Positions 43,424 through 52,312 of a stretch of 64,000 nt of DNA are shown here, piece by piece. Source of the stretch: Sphingomonas astaxanthinifaciens DSM 22298 (GTDB lineage: Bacteria; Pseudomonadota; Alphaproteobacteria; Sphingomonadales; Sphingomonadaceae). The DNA is taken from the NCBI RefSeq assembly GCF_000711715.1, contig NZ_JONN01000001.1:372001-436000 (forward strand), written 5' to 3'. How positions within the stretch are numbered: the first letter of the stretch is position 1; the number at the start of each line of letters is the position of its first letter. The translations under genes and the position numbers were made by a program. A model generated the notes under the pieces. The model was not told the origin of the DNA. It saw only the letters and a program-made list of their open reading frames with translations, and searched no databases.

Positions 43424-44797
43424 TTAGGCACGAATCCAAAGCTTGCCGCTGGCAAATGCCCAGATCGACAGCAGCGCAGCGGCGGCTTGGCTACATGCGA
43501 CGATCAAGGCGAGCGCGACATAGGATCCACCGAGATGGAAGATCGCGAGCCATCCAAGTCCGCCGGCAATCGCAAGGCGCACGGTTCCCGCGATGGTGGT
43601 CCAGGCCGGCCGTCCGCTTCCTTGCGAGACGAAGGCAAGAAGAAAGGCCGTGGCCAGCGCGGGATAGGCGATCGCCATGATCCGAAGGTAGGTCGAACCG
43701 GCGGCGAAGATCGCCGGGTCTTTTGTGAACAGCCCGAGCCAGACTGTCGGGCGAGCCGCCAGGATGAGTCCGACGGCGCCTGCGAAGCCAGCTGCAATGC
43801 CTGTCCCGACAATGGCAATCCGCTTCGCTCGAGCCACATCGCCGGCGCCGGTGCAGGTTCCCACCATCGTCAGCACGGCGCTCCCAAGTCCGAAGAGGAC
43901 CGGCACGAGAAGATATTCGACCCGCGACGCGATGCCGTATCCAGCGAGCGCTTCCGCACCGAAATGCCCCGCTGCAGCGGTGACGAGGACAACCGCCAGA
44001 TTGAGCTGCACGACCGAAAGCGAGGAAAGCAGTCCCACGCCGAGAATGCGTCCGAACGCTTTCCTGTCGAGGCGGTGGCGGCGGAGAGAAAGGTTCGTCC
44101 GTCCCTGCCGCAAGAGCCGCAGCAAGAACACGGCCGCTGCCGCGTAGAACAGGGTGACCGCGACGCCTGCGCCCGTGATGCCCATGCCCTGCAGCGGACC
44201 GAAGCCGAAGATCAGCAAGGGCGAGAGCGGGACAAGTGTGACGATGCCCGCGAGTGATATTCTGGCCGGGGTTTTGACGTCCCCGGACCCGCGCAAAGCC
44301 GCCGAGCAGAGATTGACCGTCCAGATCGGCACACTGCAAAGGAAGAGCCAGTTCGAATAACGAAGCGCTTCGTCGATCGGCGCGCCCTGCAAGCCGAGCG
44401 CCCCGTAAATGATTGGGCCGGCGAGCCACATGGCCGCGCTGAAGCCCGCGCCGATCAAGACCGCCAGCACGACTGCGTGGAAGAGCAAGGCATCGGCGTC
44501 GTCATGGTGCCCGGCGCCAATCGCGTTGGAAACCGCCGCGGCGACTCCGCCGCCCATCCCGCCGGCGGACATCATCGTCATAAGCATCCACAGCGGAAAG
44601 ACCGCCGCGACACCGACGAGCGCGTCGCTACCGAGCCGCGCGACGTAATAGGTCTCGGCAACGCCAACGACGGTCTGGGCCACCAGCACAGCGATCGTCG
44701 GGAGCGACAGGCGTGCGAGCGGCGGAAGGATCGGTCCATCAAGGACAGCCGACCGAATGTCCTGTTGACGCTCGGGCCGCAGCGCGACCGCGCTCAT
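43424..44797 (-). CDS. MATE family multidrug efflux transporter
   Basis: A 457-residue inner-membrane protein with about twelve hydrophobic segments in two similar halves. N-terminal features are LARLSLPTIAVLVAQT and VGVAETYYVARLG; the second half begins with the equivalent GLLSSLSVVQLNLAVV. This matches MATE exporters, which expel cationic drugs or dyes using Na+ or H+ gradients. Its ATG overlaps the stop of the HxlR-type regulator (ATGA), forming a regulator-exporter operon. The stop lies 132 bases from attL, at the left end of the island. Confidence 0.88.
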   Translation of the reverse strand: MSAVALRPERQQDIRSAVLDGPILPPLARLSLPTIAVLVAQTVVGVAETYYVARLGSDALVGVAAVFPLWMLMTMMSAGGMGGGVAAAVSNAIGAGHHDDADALLFHAVVLAVLIGAGFSAAMWLAGPIIYGALGLQGAPIDEALRYSNWLFLCSVPIWTVNLCSAALRGSGDVKTPARISLAGIVTLVPLSPLLIFGFGPLQGMGITGAGVAVTLFYAAAAVFLLRLLRQGRTNLSLRRHRLDRKAFGRILGVGLLSSLSVVQLNLAVVLVTAAAGHFGAEALAGYGIASRVEYLLVPVLFGLGSAVLTMVGTCTGAGDVARAKRIAIVGTGIAAGFAGAVGLILAARPTVWLGLFTKDPAIFAAGSTYLRIMAIAYPALATAFLLAFVSQGSGRPAWTTIAGTVRLAIAGGLGWLAIFHLGGSYVALALIVACSQAAAALLSIWAFASGKLWIRA

Positions 44798-45120
44798 CGT
44801 GCCGATCCTCCTTCGGCATCGTGAGGGTGCGGATCATTGGCCCATTGCTCCGACCATCGATCCAGGGCTTCGACGATCTCGCGGACCGCCTTGCCCTTTT
44901 CGGTCAGGCGGTAGACCGCACGATTGGCTGGCTCCGGAAGATAGTCCTTCACGAGAACCCCTCTCTTTTCGAGCTCTTTCAATCGAGCAGCGAGGAGATT
45001 CGCGGTGATGCCGTCGATCTTATTCCGAATAACGGAGAAGCGGGTCGGTCCGTCGAGGAGGACTCGCAGGACTGGCAGGCTCCACTTCGCCGACATGATG
45101 GCCTCGGCCTCAGGCCTCAC
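44794..45120 (-). CDS. HxlR family winged-helix transcriptional regulator
   Basis: A 108-residue DNA-binding protein. KWSLPVLRVLLDGPTRFSVIRNKIDGITANLLAARLKELEKRG has the MarR/HxlR winged-helix pattern (listed here as two blocks: KWSLPVLRVLLDGPTRFS and GITANLLAARLKELE). It ends in a charged dimerisation helix. No Cys for redox sensing is present. It starts with GTG 45120 overlapping the upstream small gene's stop (GTGA), and its own stop overlaps the MATE start, so all three are coupled. It probably represses this operon in response to a drug or aldehyde; that is inference. Confidence 0.85.
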   Translation of the reverse strand: MRPEAEAIMSAKWSLPVLRVLLDGPTRFSVIRNKIDGITANLLAARLKELEKRGVLVKDYLPEPANRAVYRLTEKGKAVREIVEALDRWSEQWANDPHPHDAEGGSAR

Positions 45121-45314
45121 AGTTCGCTGCCCGGCGCATCCGCCCCGCGCCTGCCTTCGAGCGCTTCCTCGACCTTTAGAAGCCGTCCCTCGATTGCCGT
45201 CAGGCGACTGGCGGCGACGTCATGTTCGCTGAAATCCATCGCCAGCGCCCACGCGTTCAGCCAGGCGCCAATGCGCGAGAAAAGTCCTCGCGAGCGGACA
45301 TCCTCATTCGTCAT
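45117..45314 (-). CDS. Small hypothetical protein, first gene of the MATE operon
   Basis: A 65-residue protein with a helical first part (LFSRIGAWLNAWALAMDFSEHDVA) and a coiled-coil-like second part (SRLTAIEGRLLKVEEALEG). It resembles no family I can name. Its stop overlaps the GTG start of the HxlR gene, and an ATG at 45314 follows a purine-rich stretch (AAGGAGACTGAAA), so it is likely translated. The amphipathic N-terminal helix might associate with membranes. Function is unknown. Confidence 0.6.
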   Translation of the reverse strand: MTNEDVRSRGLFSRIGAWLNAWALAMDFSEHDVAASRLTAIEGRLLKVEEALEGRRGADAPGSEL

Positions 45315-45377
45315 TTTCAGTCTCCTTGAGGCGGGTTCGAAGCGTCGGGGCGACCGGCCGTCCTCGGGTCATGACAA

Positions 45378-48300
45378 TCAGGCCGGAAGTGCGCGCGCGT
45401 GGGCGGGCTCGGACTCAGCCGAAGGCGACGTGTCCGGAGGCGTGATCTTGAACCAGAGTGCGTAGAGTGCGGGCAGGAAGAGTAGCGTAAGTACGGTCCC
45501 GCCGAGCGTGCCGCCGATCAGGGTGACCGCCATCGATCCCCAGAAAACGGATTCGATCAACGGAACGAAGGCGAGGACGGCGGCGAGCGCAGTCAGGATG
45601 ACCGGGCGGGATCGCTGGACGGTCGCTTCGACGACTGCGTCGTAGGCCGACATGCCCTCCTTCTCGTTATCGTGGATCTGACCGATCAGGATGAGCGTGT
45701 TGCGCATTAGGATGCCGGCGAGGGCAATCAGGCCGAGAATGGCATTGAACCCAAAGGGCTGCCCGGTGACGAGCAAGGTCGGCACGACCCCGATCAGACC
45801 CAGCGGAGCGGTCAAAAGCACGATCGCCATGGCCGACAGGCTGCGAACCTGGAGGATGATAACGACCATCATCAGCACGACCATGATCGGGAAGATCGGT
45901 GCCAGCGCCTCGTTCGCCTTGCCGGCCTCCTCGATGGAACCCGCCATGTCGATCCGGTAGCCCGCCGGCAGAGTGTCGATGATCGGCTGCAGTTTCTCCA
46001 TCATTGCCGTGGAGACATCGGGCGGCTGCAGGCCATCGGCGATGTCGCCGCGCACGGTGATGGTTGGCACGCGGTCGCGCCGCTGGAGAAGCGGATTCTC
46101 CATTTGCACGACTACCTTCCCGATCTGACTGACCGTCACGCGCTGGCCGCCTGACCCGGTGAGGACGTAATCGGCGATGCGCTGCGGATCGAGGCGGTCT
46201 GCCCCTGACGAGCGCGCGACCACGTCGACCGTCCGGATATCTTCCCGGGCCTGCGAGACGGTGACGCCGGTCAGCAGGAACTGCAGCTGTTCGGCGACAT
46301 CGGCGGACGTCAGACCAAAGGAACGCAGGCGGTCTTGGTCGAGGACGATGCGCATCGCCGGAGCCCGCTCGCTCCAGTCGAGATTGACCGTGCGCATCAT
46401 CGGGTCGTCCTGCATGACGATCTTAACCCGCTCGGCAATCGCGCGGACCTCGGCGAGGTCGGGGCCATTGACCCGGAACGCCACGGGGAATGGAGAAGGA
46501 GGACCGAACACCAGCTGCGTAGCCCGCACGCGGGCCGAGGGGGCCAGCCCGTCTGCTACGGCCTTGCGAAGCCGTAGCTTCAGCGCGTCCCGCTCCTCCT
46601 CATTGTCGGTCCGAACGACGATCTTCGCGAACGACGGATCGGGCAGCTCCGAATTGAGCGACATGAAGAAGCGCGGAGCGCCCTGGCCGATATAGCTGGT
46701 GACAATCTTGGCCTCGGGCTGCCTGCGCAGCCAGCGCTCGACTTCTTCGGTCGACTTGCTCGTGGTGGCGAGCGCGGTGCCCTTGGGAAGATAGACCTCG
46801 ACCAGGAGTTCGGGTCGGTCGGACGTCGGGAAGAATTGTTTCTTCACTGGGCCCATGCCGATCCCGGCGAGTATGAACGCGCCCAGCGTTGCGAGCGCGA
46901 CCAGTTTCTTGCGCGCAACGGCCCAGGAGATGAAGCGACGCACCCGCTGGTAGCGCGGCGTCTGATAGATGGCGGCGTGCCCCCCTTCGACGGGCTTGAT
47001 GGCCGGGAGCAGCTTGACGCCCATGTACGGCGTGAAGATCACGGCGACGAACCACGACGCGATCAGCGCGAAGCCGACGACCCAGAAGATGTTGCCCGCA
47101 TATTCCCCGGCAGAGGATTGGGCGAAGCCGACGGGCATGAGGCCAATGACGGTGACGAGGGTTCCCGCCAGCATCGGCGCGGCGGTATGGCTCCAGGCAT
47201 AGGCCGACGCACGGATGCGGTCGTAACCCTCCTCCATCTTCACCACCATCATCTCGATGGCGATGATGGCATCGTCGACCAGCAGGCCGAGCGCGAGGAT
47301 CAAGGCGCCGAGCGTGATGCGGTCGAGCACCCGTCCGGTCGCCCACATGATGACAAGCACAATGGCCAGCGTCAGGGGAACGGCAGCCGCGACCACGATC
47401 CCGACCCGCCAGCCGAGGCTGAGAAGGCTGACGATCATCACAATGGCCAAGGCCTCCAGGAAGGTCTTCATGAACTGGTTGACCGCCGCCCTGATGTTGA
47501 CGGCCTGGTCGGTCACCGGTGTGAAGGTCATGCCGAGCGGCAGCTCGGCCTGGATCTTGGTGACTTCGTCATTGAGGGCCTTGCCGAGCTCCAGACCATT
47601 CCAGCCCTGGCGCATGACGACGCTCAGGAGGATCGCGGGCTCGCCCTCGCTGCGGATCTGGAAGGTCGCCGGATCCTCGTAGCCGCGCCGAACCGTGGCG
47701 ATCTCCGACAGTCGCAGCGTCGTTCCGTTGGCGACGATGGGAAGCGCGCGGATCTTCTCGAGATCGTCGAATGCGCCGTCGAGCCGGACGACTACGCTTT
47801 GCGCCTTGGTTTCGATCGATCCGGCCGGGGTCAGGAGGTTCTGCTGGCCGAGCGCGTCGAGGATGGTGCGGGGATCGACGCCGAGCGTCGCCAGGCGTTT
47901 CTCGTCAAACTCCACGAAGATGCGCTCGGGCTGTTCGCCGAGAATCTTGATCTTGTTCACGCCCGGGACGTGGAGCAATCGCTGGCGCAGTTCCTCGGCA
48001 TCGCGGGCGAGCTTGCGCTGCGGCTCGCCCTTGGCCTTCAGAGCGTAGAGCGCGAAGGTGACATCGCCATATTCGTCGTCGATGAAGGGTCCCGCGACGC
48101 CTCGCGGCAGCTTGCGCTGTTCGTCGGCGAGCTTCTTGCGGGCCTGGTAGAATTGCTCCGGCACCTCGGAGGGCGGAATCTTGTCCTTCAGCCAGACCGT
48201 CATGAAGACCTGACCCGGGCGGGTGAAGGTATCGACCCGGTCGTACCAGCGAAGTTCCTGAAGCCGCTTCTCGATCGGCTCGGCGACTTGCTCCTGCATC

Positions 48301-48506
48301 TCCGCGGCGGTGGCGCCTGGCCAGGCGGCCGCAACCGTCATCACCTTGATGGTGAAGCTCGGATCCTCGGCGCGGCCGAGTTTCAGGAAGGCGATCGTCC
48401 CGGCCATAATGATAGCCATCAGGAAGAAGAGGGTGACCGACTTCTCGCGGACGGCGAGCGCGGAGAGGTTGAAGCGGCTGGGGGCCGCGCCGCCATCGCC
48501 GATCAT
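45378..48506 (-). CDS. RND efflux transporter permease (HAE-type)
   Basis: A 1042-residue inner-membrane proton/drug antiporter with twelve membrane segments and two large periplasmic loops. Conserved features are the N-terminal FFLMAIIMAG segment, PGATAAEMQEQVAEPIE, and the proton-relay motif LLVDDAIIAIEMM in TM4. A second set of helices follows about residue 870. It pairs with the adaptor gene just upstream (four-base overlap) and the outer-membrane factor encoded divergently at 50345. The closest type is the single-permease AcrB-like/MexF-like group with relatively short loops; substrates are unknown. Confidence 0.92.
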   Translation of the reverse strand: MIGDGGAAPSRFNLSALAVREKSVTLFFLMAIIMAGTIAFLKLGRAEDPSFTIKVMTVAAAWPGATAAEMQEQVAEPIEKRLQELRWYDRVDTFTRPGQVFMTVWLKDKIPPSEVPEQFYQARKKLADEQRKLPRGVAGPFIDDEYGDVTFALYALKAKGEPQRKLARDAEELRQRLLHVPGVNKIKILGEQPERIFVEFDEKRLATLGVDPRTILDALGQQNLLTPAGSIETKAQSVVVRLDGAFDDLEKIRALPIVANGTTLRLSEIATVRRGYEDPATFQIRSEGEPAILLSVVMRQGWNGLELGKALNDEVTKIQAELPLGMTFTPVTDQAVNIRAAVNQFMKTFLEALAIVMIVSLLSLGWRVGIVVAAAVPLTLAIVLVIMWATGRVLDRITLGALILALGLLVDDAIIAIEMMVVKMEEGYDRIRASAYAWSHTAAPMLAGTLVTVIGLMPVGFAQSSAGEYAGNIFWVVGFALIASWFVAVIFTPYMGVKLLPAIKPVEGGHAAIYQTPRYQRVRRFISWAVARKKLVALATLGAFILAGIGMGPVKKQFFPTSDRPELLVEVYLPKGTALATTSKSTEEVERWLRRQPEAKIVTSYIGQGAPRFFMSLNSELPDPSFAKIVVRTDNEEERDALKLRLRKAVADGLAPSARVRATQLVFGPPSPFPVAFRVNGPDLAEVRAIAERVKIVMQDDPMMRTVNLDWSERAPAMRIVLDQDRLRSFGLTSADVAEQLQFLLTGVTVSQAREDIRTVDVVARSSGADRLDPQRIADYVLTGSGGQRVTVSQIGKVVVQMENPLLQRRDRVPTITVRGDIADGLQPPDVSTAMMEKLQPIIDTLPAGYRIDMAGSIEEAGKANEALAPIFPIMVVLMMVVIILQVRSLSAMAIVLLTAPLGLIGVVPTLLVTGQPFGFNAILGLIALAGILMRNTLILIGQIHDNEKEGMSAYDAVVEATVQRSRPVILTALAAVLAFVPLIESVFWGSMAVTLIGGTLGGTVLTLLFLPALYALWFKITPPDTSPSAESEPAHARALPA

Positions 48507-49573
48507 CGTGCGGCGATCCGGACCGGCTGGCCCTGGTGCAATAGATGCGCGCCCATGGCGACGATGCGCTCGCCGGGCCGGATGATGGCGTTGATCCGCG
48601 CGGTTTCCTCGCCGAGCGACAGGATCTGGATCGACCGCCAGGCAACGGTCGGTTGCTTGCCGCCGCGGATGATCCAGACGCCCGGCCCCTTGCCTGCGTC
48701 GAAGATGGCGGAGAGAGGGACCTCGAAACCGGCGCTTTGCCCCGGGCGAGGAAGGTCGATGGTGACCGTCGAACCCAGCGGGGCACCGCCCGCCGCGCCG
48801 CTCAGGACATAGCGGGCCTCGAAGGTCCGGGTGGCCGGATCGGCCGCATCGGACAGCTGCCGCAGCGTCGCGGGGCCGCTCGCGCCCGCATAGGTTCGAG
48901 CGCTGGCCGAGGAGCCGATTGGCGGCCGGATGGTCTCTGGCAATTGCACCAGTGCCTCGCGCGGGCCCGAGCGAGCGATCCGCAAGACTACCTGCCCGGC
49001 CCCAACCACTTGTCCGGGCTCAGCGAGTGTCTCCGTGATCGTCCCGTCGGCATCGGCGACGAGGACGCTATATGCTGCGGCATTCCGGGCGACCCGGGCT
49101 TCGGCCTGCGCCGCCTGCAACTGTGCACGCGCGGCGTTCGCGGCCGCCTTGGCCTGATCGTAAGCGGAAGCCGAAACGGCGCCGGCGCCGACTAGGCCTC
49201 GAAGGCGCGCCTCGTCGGCGGCTGTCTGCGTCGCGCGGGCTTGGGCAGCCTGGACGGCGCTGATCGACGCGCTGGTGGCGAGAGACAGATCGGTGCCGTC
49301 GATCCGCATCAGGGGCTGCCCCCGGCGGACCGATTGGCCAGCGTTGACGAAACGGCCGACGACCTTGCCCCCGACCCGAAATCCCAGATCGCTCTGAACC
49401 CGGGCAGCAACGACGCCGGTAAAGGACTGCAAACCCGCCTCGCCCGATAGGGGCACCGTGACCCTCACCAAAGGTGGGAGGGTACGCGGATCGGCCTCCG
49501 ACGAACTGCACGACGTTAATGCCAGTGCCGCGAGTGCCGTGGCCGTGGTCAGGAAACAGGAGCGAGCGGTCAC
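48503..49573 (-). CDS. RND efflux periplasmic adaptor (lipoprotein)
   Basis: A 356-residue membrane fusion protein. A lipobox (LTSC, Cys about 21) anchors it to the inner membrane. The biotinyl-lipoyl half motifs (GFRVGGKVVGRFVNAGQSVRRGQPLMRID and VLVADADGTITETLAEPGQVV regions) flank an alpha-helical hairpin (AQAARAQLQAAQAEARVA type), then beta-barrel domain. It bridges pump and outer-membrane channel. GTG 49573 is preferred over TTG 49576 because GGAGGA lies seven bases upstream. Its stop overlaps the permease start. Confidence 0.9.
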   Translation of the reverse strand: MTARSCFLTTATALAALALTSCSSSEADPRTLPPLVRVTVPLSGEAGLQSFTGVVAARVQSDLGFRVGGKVVGRFVNAGQSVRRGQPLMRIDGTDLSLATSASISAVQAAQARATQTAADEARLRGLVGAGAVSASAYDQAKAAANAARAQLQAAQAEARVARNAAAYSVLVADADGTITETLAEPGQVVGAGQVVLRIARSGPREALVQLPETIRPPIGSSASARTYAGASGPATLRQLSDAADPATRTFEARYVLSGAAGGAPLGSTVTIDLPRPGQSAGFEVPLSAIFDAGKGPGVWIIRGGKQPTVAWRSIQILSLGEETARINAIIRPGERIVAMGAHLLHQGQPVRIAAR

Positions 49574-49613
49574 CAACGATTCCTCCGAGGTTCGGAGGAA
49601 TGAGTGCCATCAA

Positions 49614-49639
49614 TGTGACTAGTGTGTCAACTGGTCACA
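49614..49639 (-). promoter_or_regulatory. Operator upstream of the RND pump operon
   Basis: An inverted repeat TGTGAC (49614-49619) and GTCACA (49634-49639) lies between the tetR stop (49646) and the adaptor start (49573). Its core GTGAC-N14-GTCAC has the same spacing as the repeat at 50301-50326. On the minus strand, TTGACG precedes it, as a -35 would. Confidence 0.6.
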
Positions 49640-49645
49640 CGTCAA

Positions 49646-50263
49646 TCATGGTGCCAAACTTCGAAGGATCAGATTGGTCACCTCATTTTGCGCATCGGGA
49701 AGCAGGTCGAGATTGCGTTCGAGGTGCAGCGGATCGATGAAGGGCATCATGGCGTAGAAGATGGCTCGGCAGGTTTCGTCGATCGGAGTCTTGCGTTCGA
49801 ATTCGCCTTGCTCACGCCCTTCCCGGACGATCGCCTGGATCATTTCCTGCAGCGTCGAGCGATACTTCCGATAGGAATTCCACTCCTCGGCGGCCGAGTG
49901 AGCGGCGATGTCGTAGATCTTCCGATCATCGAAGAAGAGCTCGACGCTCAAAGCCGAGATATTGCGGAAAAACCGCCGAAACTTCTCGGTGGCAGAGGTC
50001 ACGTCGGCGATAGCGCTCGACGTCGATTCGACGATCCGGTCGAGGCGGGAGGTACAGATCGTCTCGCCGATGGCCTGCTTCGATTCGAAGAAGCGATAAA
50101 CATAGGCCTTAGAGAACCCGATCTCGCGAGCGAGGTCGGCGACTGTCGTCTTGTCATAGCCGTAACGCGCAAAGCAGGCATAGGCGGCCCGCACGATCTG
50201 ATCGCGCACGGCATGTTCGGTAGGACCCCGAAGGGCGGTGTCGGCGGAAGCGGTGCTCGGCAT
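49646..50263 (-). CDS. TetR/AcrR family repressor
   Basis: A 205-residue regulator. The N-terminal helix-turn-helix is RDQIVRAAYACFARYGYDKTTVADLAREIGFSKAYVYRFFESK in pattern (key parts: TTVADLAREIGFSK and YVYRFFESK, about residues 22-66), with a C-terminal ligand-binding domain (FYAMMPFIDP near the end). The ATG at 50263 is used, since the upstream frame begins with TTG. The gene lies between the pump genes and the outer-membrane factor, with a matching inverted repeat on each side, so it most likely represses both pump transcription units. Confidence 0.9.
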   Translation of the reverse strand: MPSTASADTALRGPTEHAVRDQIVRAAYACFARYGYDKTTVADLAREIGFSKAYVYRFFESKQAIGETICTSRLDRIVESTSSAIADVTSATEKFRRFFRNISALSVELFFDDRKIYDIAAHSAAEEWNSYRKYRSTLQEMIQAIVREGREQGEFERKTPIDETCRAIFYAMMPFIDPLHLERNLDLLPDAQNEVTNLILRSLAP

Positions 50264-50291
50264 GACTTGTCCATACACGGCCAAGCGATCC

Positions 50292-50326
50292 TTGACAAAC
50301 AGTGACCATATTGGATATCGGTCACT
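50292..50326 (+). promoter_or_regulatory. Operator/promoter of the outer-membrane factor gene
   Basis: An inverted repeat AGTGACC (50301-50307) and GGTCACT (50320-50326) sits in the gap between divergent tetR and the outer-membrane factor gene. A consensus -35 TTGACA (50292-50297) overlaps its upstream edge, so a bound repressor would block RNA polymerase. Confidence 0.7.
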
Positions 50327-50344
50327 ATTGGGAAGGATCAGCTT

Positions 50345-51814
50345 ATGTCCTCACGTCGTGCACGCCTTATTGCCGGCATCTTGTCCGCATCGCTCAGCGG
50401 CTGCGCAGTCGGTCCGCGCTACGTTGCGCCCGCGTCATCGGTCGCAACCAGTTTTCCTTCCACAGCGGCGATGGATGCCCGGAGTACTGGCCCGACCTCG
50501 GCCGAACTCGCGACGTGGTGGCAATCGTTCAACGATCCGATACTCAGCGCATTGGTTGAGCGCGCCCTCGCGCAGAATCTCGATCTTCAGCAGGCTGGCG
50601 CGCGGGTCGCGCAGGCACGCGCCGCGCTCAGCGGCGCAAATGCTTCCCTTCTCCCTTCGGGGTCGGTCAGCGCGAATGCAGGACGGGCGTATCAATCGCT
50701 GGAGACTCCCACCGGACAGATCGCCAGCGCCTTCGGATCAAATCGTGCCGTCAGCACCTACGACATTGGTGTCGGGGGAAGCTGGGAGATCGATGTCTTC
50801 GGCGGCAAGGACGCCGCGCGTGACGCCGTTCGAGCTGACTGGCAGGCCTCGGCGGCCAGCGCGACGGCTGTCCGGCTCGCCATCGCCGCGCAGACCGCCG
50901 ACACCTATGTCGCGATCCGAGCGCTGCAGGCTCGTCTGGCCCTCGCCAGGGAGCAGGTCGCCACCCAGAGCAAGCTAACGGACCTAATCGCGCTTCAGTA
51001 TCGCCGTGGGATCGCTGCCGAGCTCCAGCTCCGCCAGAGCGAAGGGGCCTTGGCCCAACTCAAGGCGTCCGTGCCGGCGCTTCAGAATGATCTCGATCGA
51101 TCGATGAACGCGCTCGACGTCCTGCTTGGACGCGAGCCGGGCGCGGCGCGCGGGGAGTTGGCCCTTGCTGCCCCGATCCCGACGCCCCCGGCTATCTCGA
51201 GCGCCGGAGGACCCACCGCCCTTCTTCGCCGCCGCCCCGACGTCATCGCCGCTGAGCGAACGTTGGCGGCCTCGAACGCGAGGATCGGGGCCGCGATGGC
51301 GGAATATTATCCCAAGTTCTCGCTGAGCGGCCTGCTGGGGAGCGCGACGGTGTCGTTGGGGGGACTTCTCGGGTCCAATTCCCTGCAGGCGGGAGGCTTC
51401 CTAGGACTTCGTTGGAGGCTCTTCGATTTCGGCCGCGTGGATGCCGAGATCAGGGCTGCCAAGGGGCGCAACGCCGAAGCGTTGGCCGCTTATCGCCAGA
51501 CGGTGCTGCGTGCTTCGCAGGACGTCGAAGACGCTTTTTCCACGCTCATCCAGCAGGAAGTCAGGGCGGCGGCCTTGCGGGATGGCGAAGCCTCCCTCGC
51601 GCGTGCGCGCCAGACCTCCGAAGCCGCTTACAAGGGCGGCGTCGTCAGCCTGATCGAGGTACTCGACGCAGACCGTCGACTTCTCGACGCGCGCGACGGA
51701 TTGATTCAGGCTCGCGCCGCGGCGACCCGAGGTGCGATCGCCTCATTCCGGGCGTTGGGCGGTGGATGGCAGGCACCTAAGCCCGATGGAGGCCTCGATG
51801 TCGCCAATCGTTGA
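50345..51814 (+). CDS. RND efflux outer-membrane factor (NodT/OprM-type lipoprotein)
   Basis: A 489-residue lipoprotein (lipobox LSGC, Cys about 20) of the TolC-like family. It has CAVGPRYVAP after the lipidated Cys, WWQSFNDPILSALVERAL, long helices rich in Ala/Gln/Leu, and RRRPDVIAAERTLAASNARIG, the conserved equatorial motif. It forms the trimeric exit duct for the pump encoded at 45378-49573. ATG 50345 follows GGAAGGA. It is transcribed divergently from tetR. Confidence 0.92.
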   Translation: MSSRRARLIAGILSASLSGCAVGPRYVAPASSVATSFPSTAAMDARSTGPTSAELATWWQSFNDPILSALVERALAQNLDLQQAGARVAQARAALSGANASLLPSGSVSANAGRAYQSLETPTGQIASAFGSNRAVSTYDIGVGGSWEIDVFGGKDAARDAVRADWQASAASATAVRLAIAAQTADTYVAIRALQARLALAREQVATQSKLTDLIALQYRRGIAAELQLRQSEGALAQLKASVPALQNDLDRSMNALDVLLGREPGAARGELALAAPIPTPPAISSAGGPTALLRRRPDVIAAERTLAASNARIGAAMAEYYPKFSLSGLLGSATVSLGGLLGSNSLQAGGFLGLRWRLFDFGRVDAEIRAAKGRNAEALAAYRQTVLRASQDVEDAFSTLIQQEVRAAALRDGEASLARARQTSEAAYKGGVVSLIEVLDADRRLLDARDGLIQARAAATRGAIASFRALGGGWQAPKPDGGLDVANR

Positions 51815-52262
51815 TGCTGCGCTCAGCGGGCTGGAGCAGGTCGAACAACTTCTTCAGGCCGGGCTCCAACCTCCATTCGGTCGGAAAACGCGAGTGTCAT
51901 TGATCGAGGCCGCTCACGGCCACTCGGTGTTCGAGGGGCGACCCGACGAAAGCGACTACAATCCGATGGGGACTGTCCATGGCGGTTATATCGCGGCCAT
52001 TCTCGACAGCGCCTGCGGGATCGCCGCCCACACCGGGCTGAGGCCGTTCCAGGCCTACACCACCGCCGATCTGAAGGTGTCCTTCCTGCGACCGCTCACG
52101 GAACGCAGCGGAGTCGTCCGAGCGATCGGCAAGCTCGTCTCGATCGGGCGAAGGGCCGCATTCTCCGAGGCCGAATTGCGCGACGAGCAAGGACGCCTGT
52201 GCGCGACTGCTTCATCGACCCTGATCGTCTTCGATCGGAAGAGTGAGCGCACCACTGCCTGA
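51798..52262 (+). CDS. PaaI-type hotdog thioesterase
   Basis: A 154-residue acyl-CoA thioesterase with the hotdog motif NPMGTVHGGYIAAILDSACG (Asn, HGG and Asp are the expected active-site residues), an Asp-containing strand and TTADLKVSFLRPL. The start ATG 51798 lies inside the end of the outer-membrane factor gene (17-base overlap) and has GGAGG upstream; ATG 51786 is possible. Coupling to an efflux operon suggests removal of an acyl-CoA intermediate, but this is only inferred. Confidence 0.85.
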   Translation: MSPIVDAALSGLEQVEQLLQAGLQPPFGRKTRVSLIEAAHGHSVFEGRPDESDYNPMGTVHGGYIAAILDSACGIAAHTGLRPFQAYTTADLKVSFLRPLTERSGVVRAIGKLVSIGRRAAFSEAELRDEQGRLCATASSTLIVFDRKSERTTA

Positions 52263-52312
52263 CGGCAATCACGACATTTTCATTCTCACGCAAAACGAGG
52301 GGCACGCACGTC

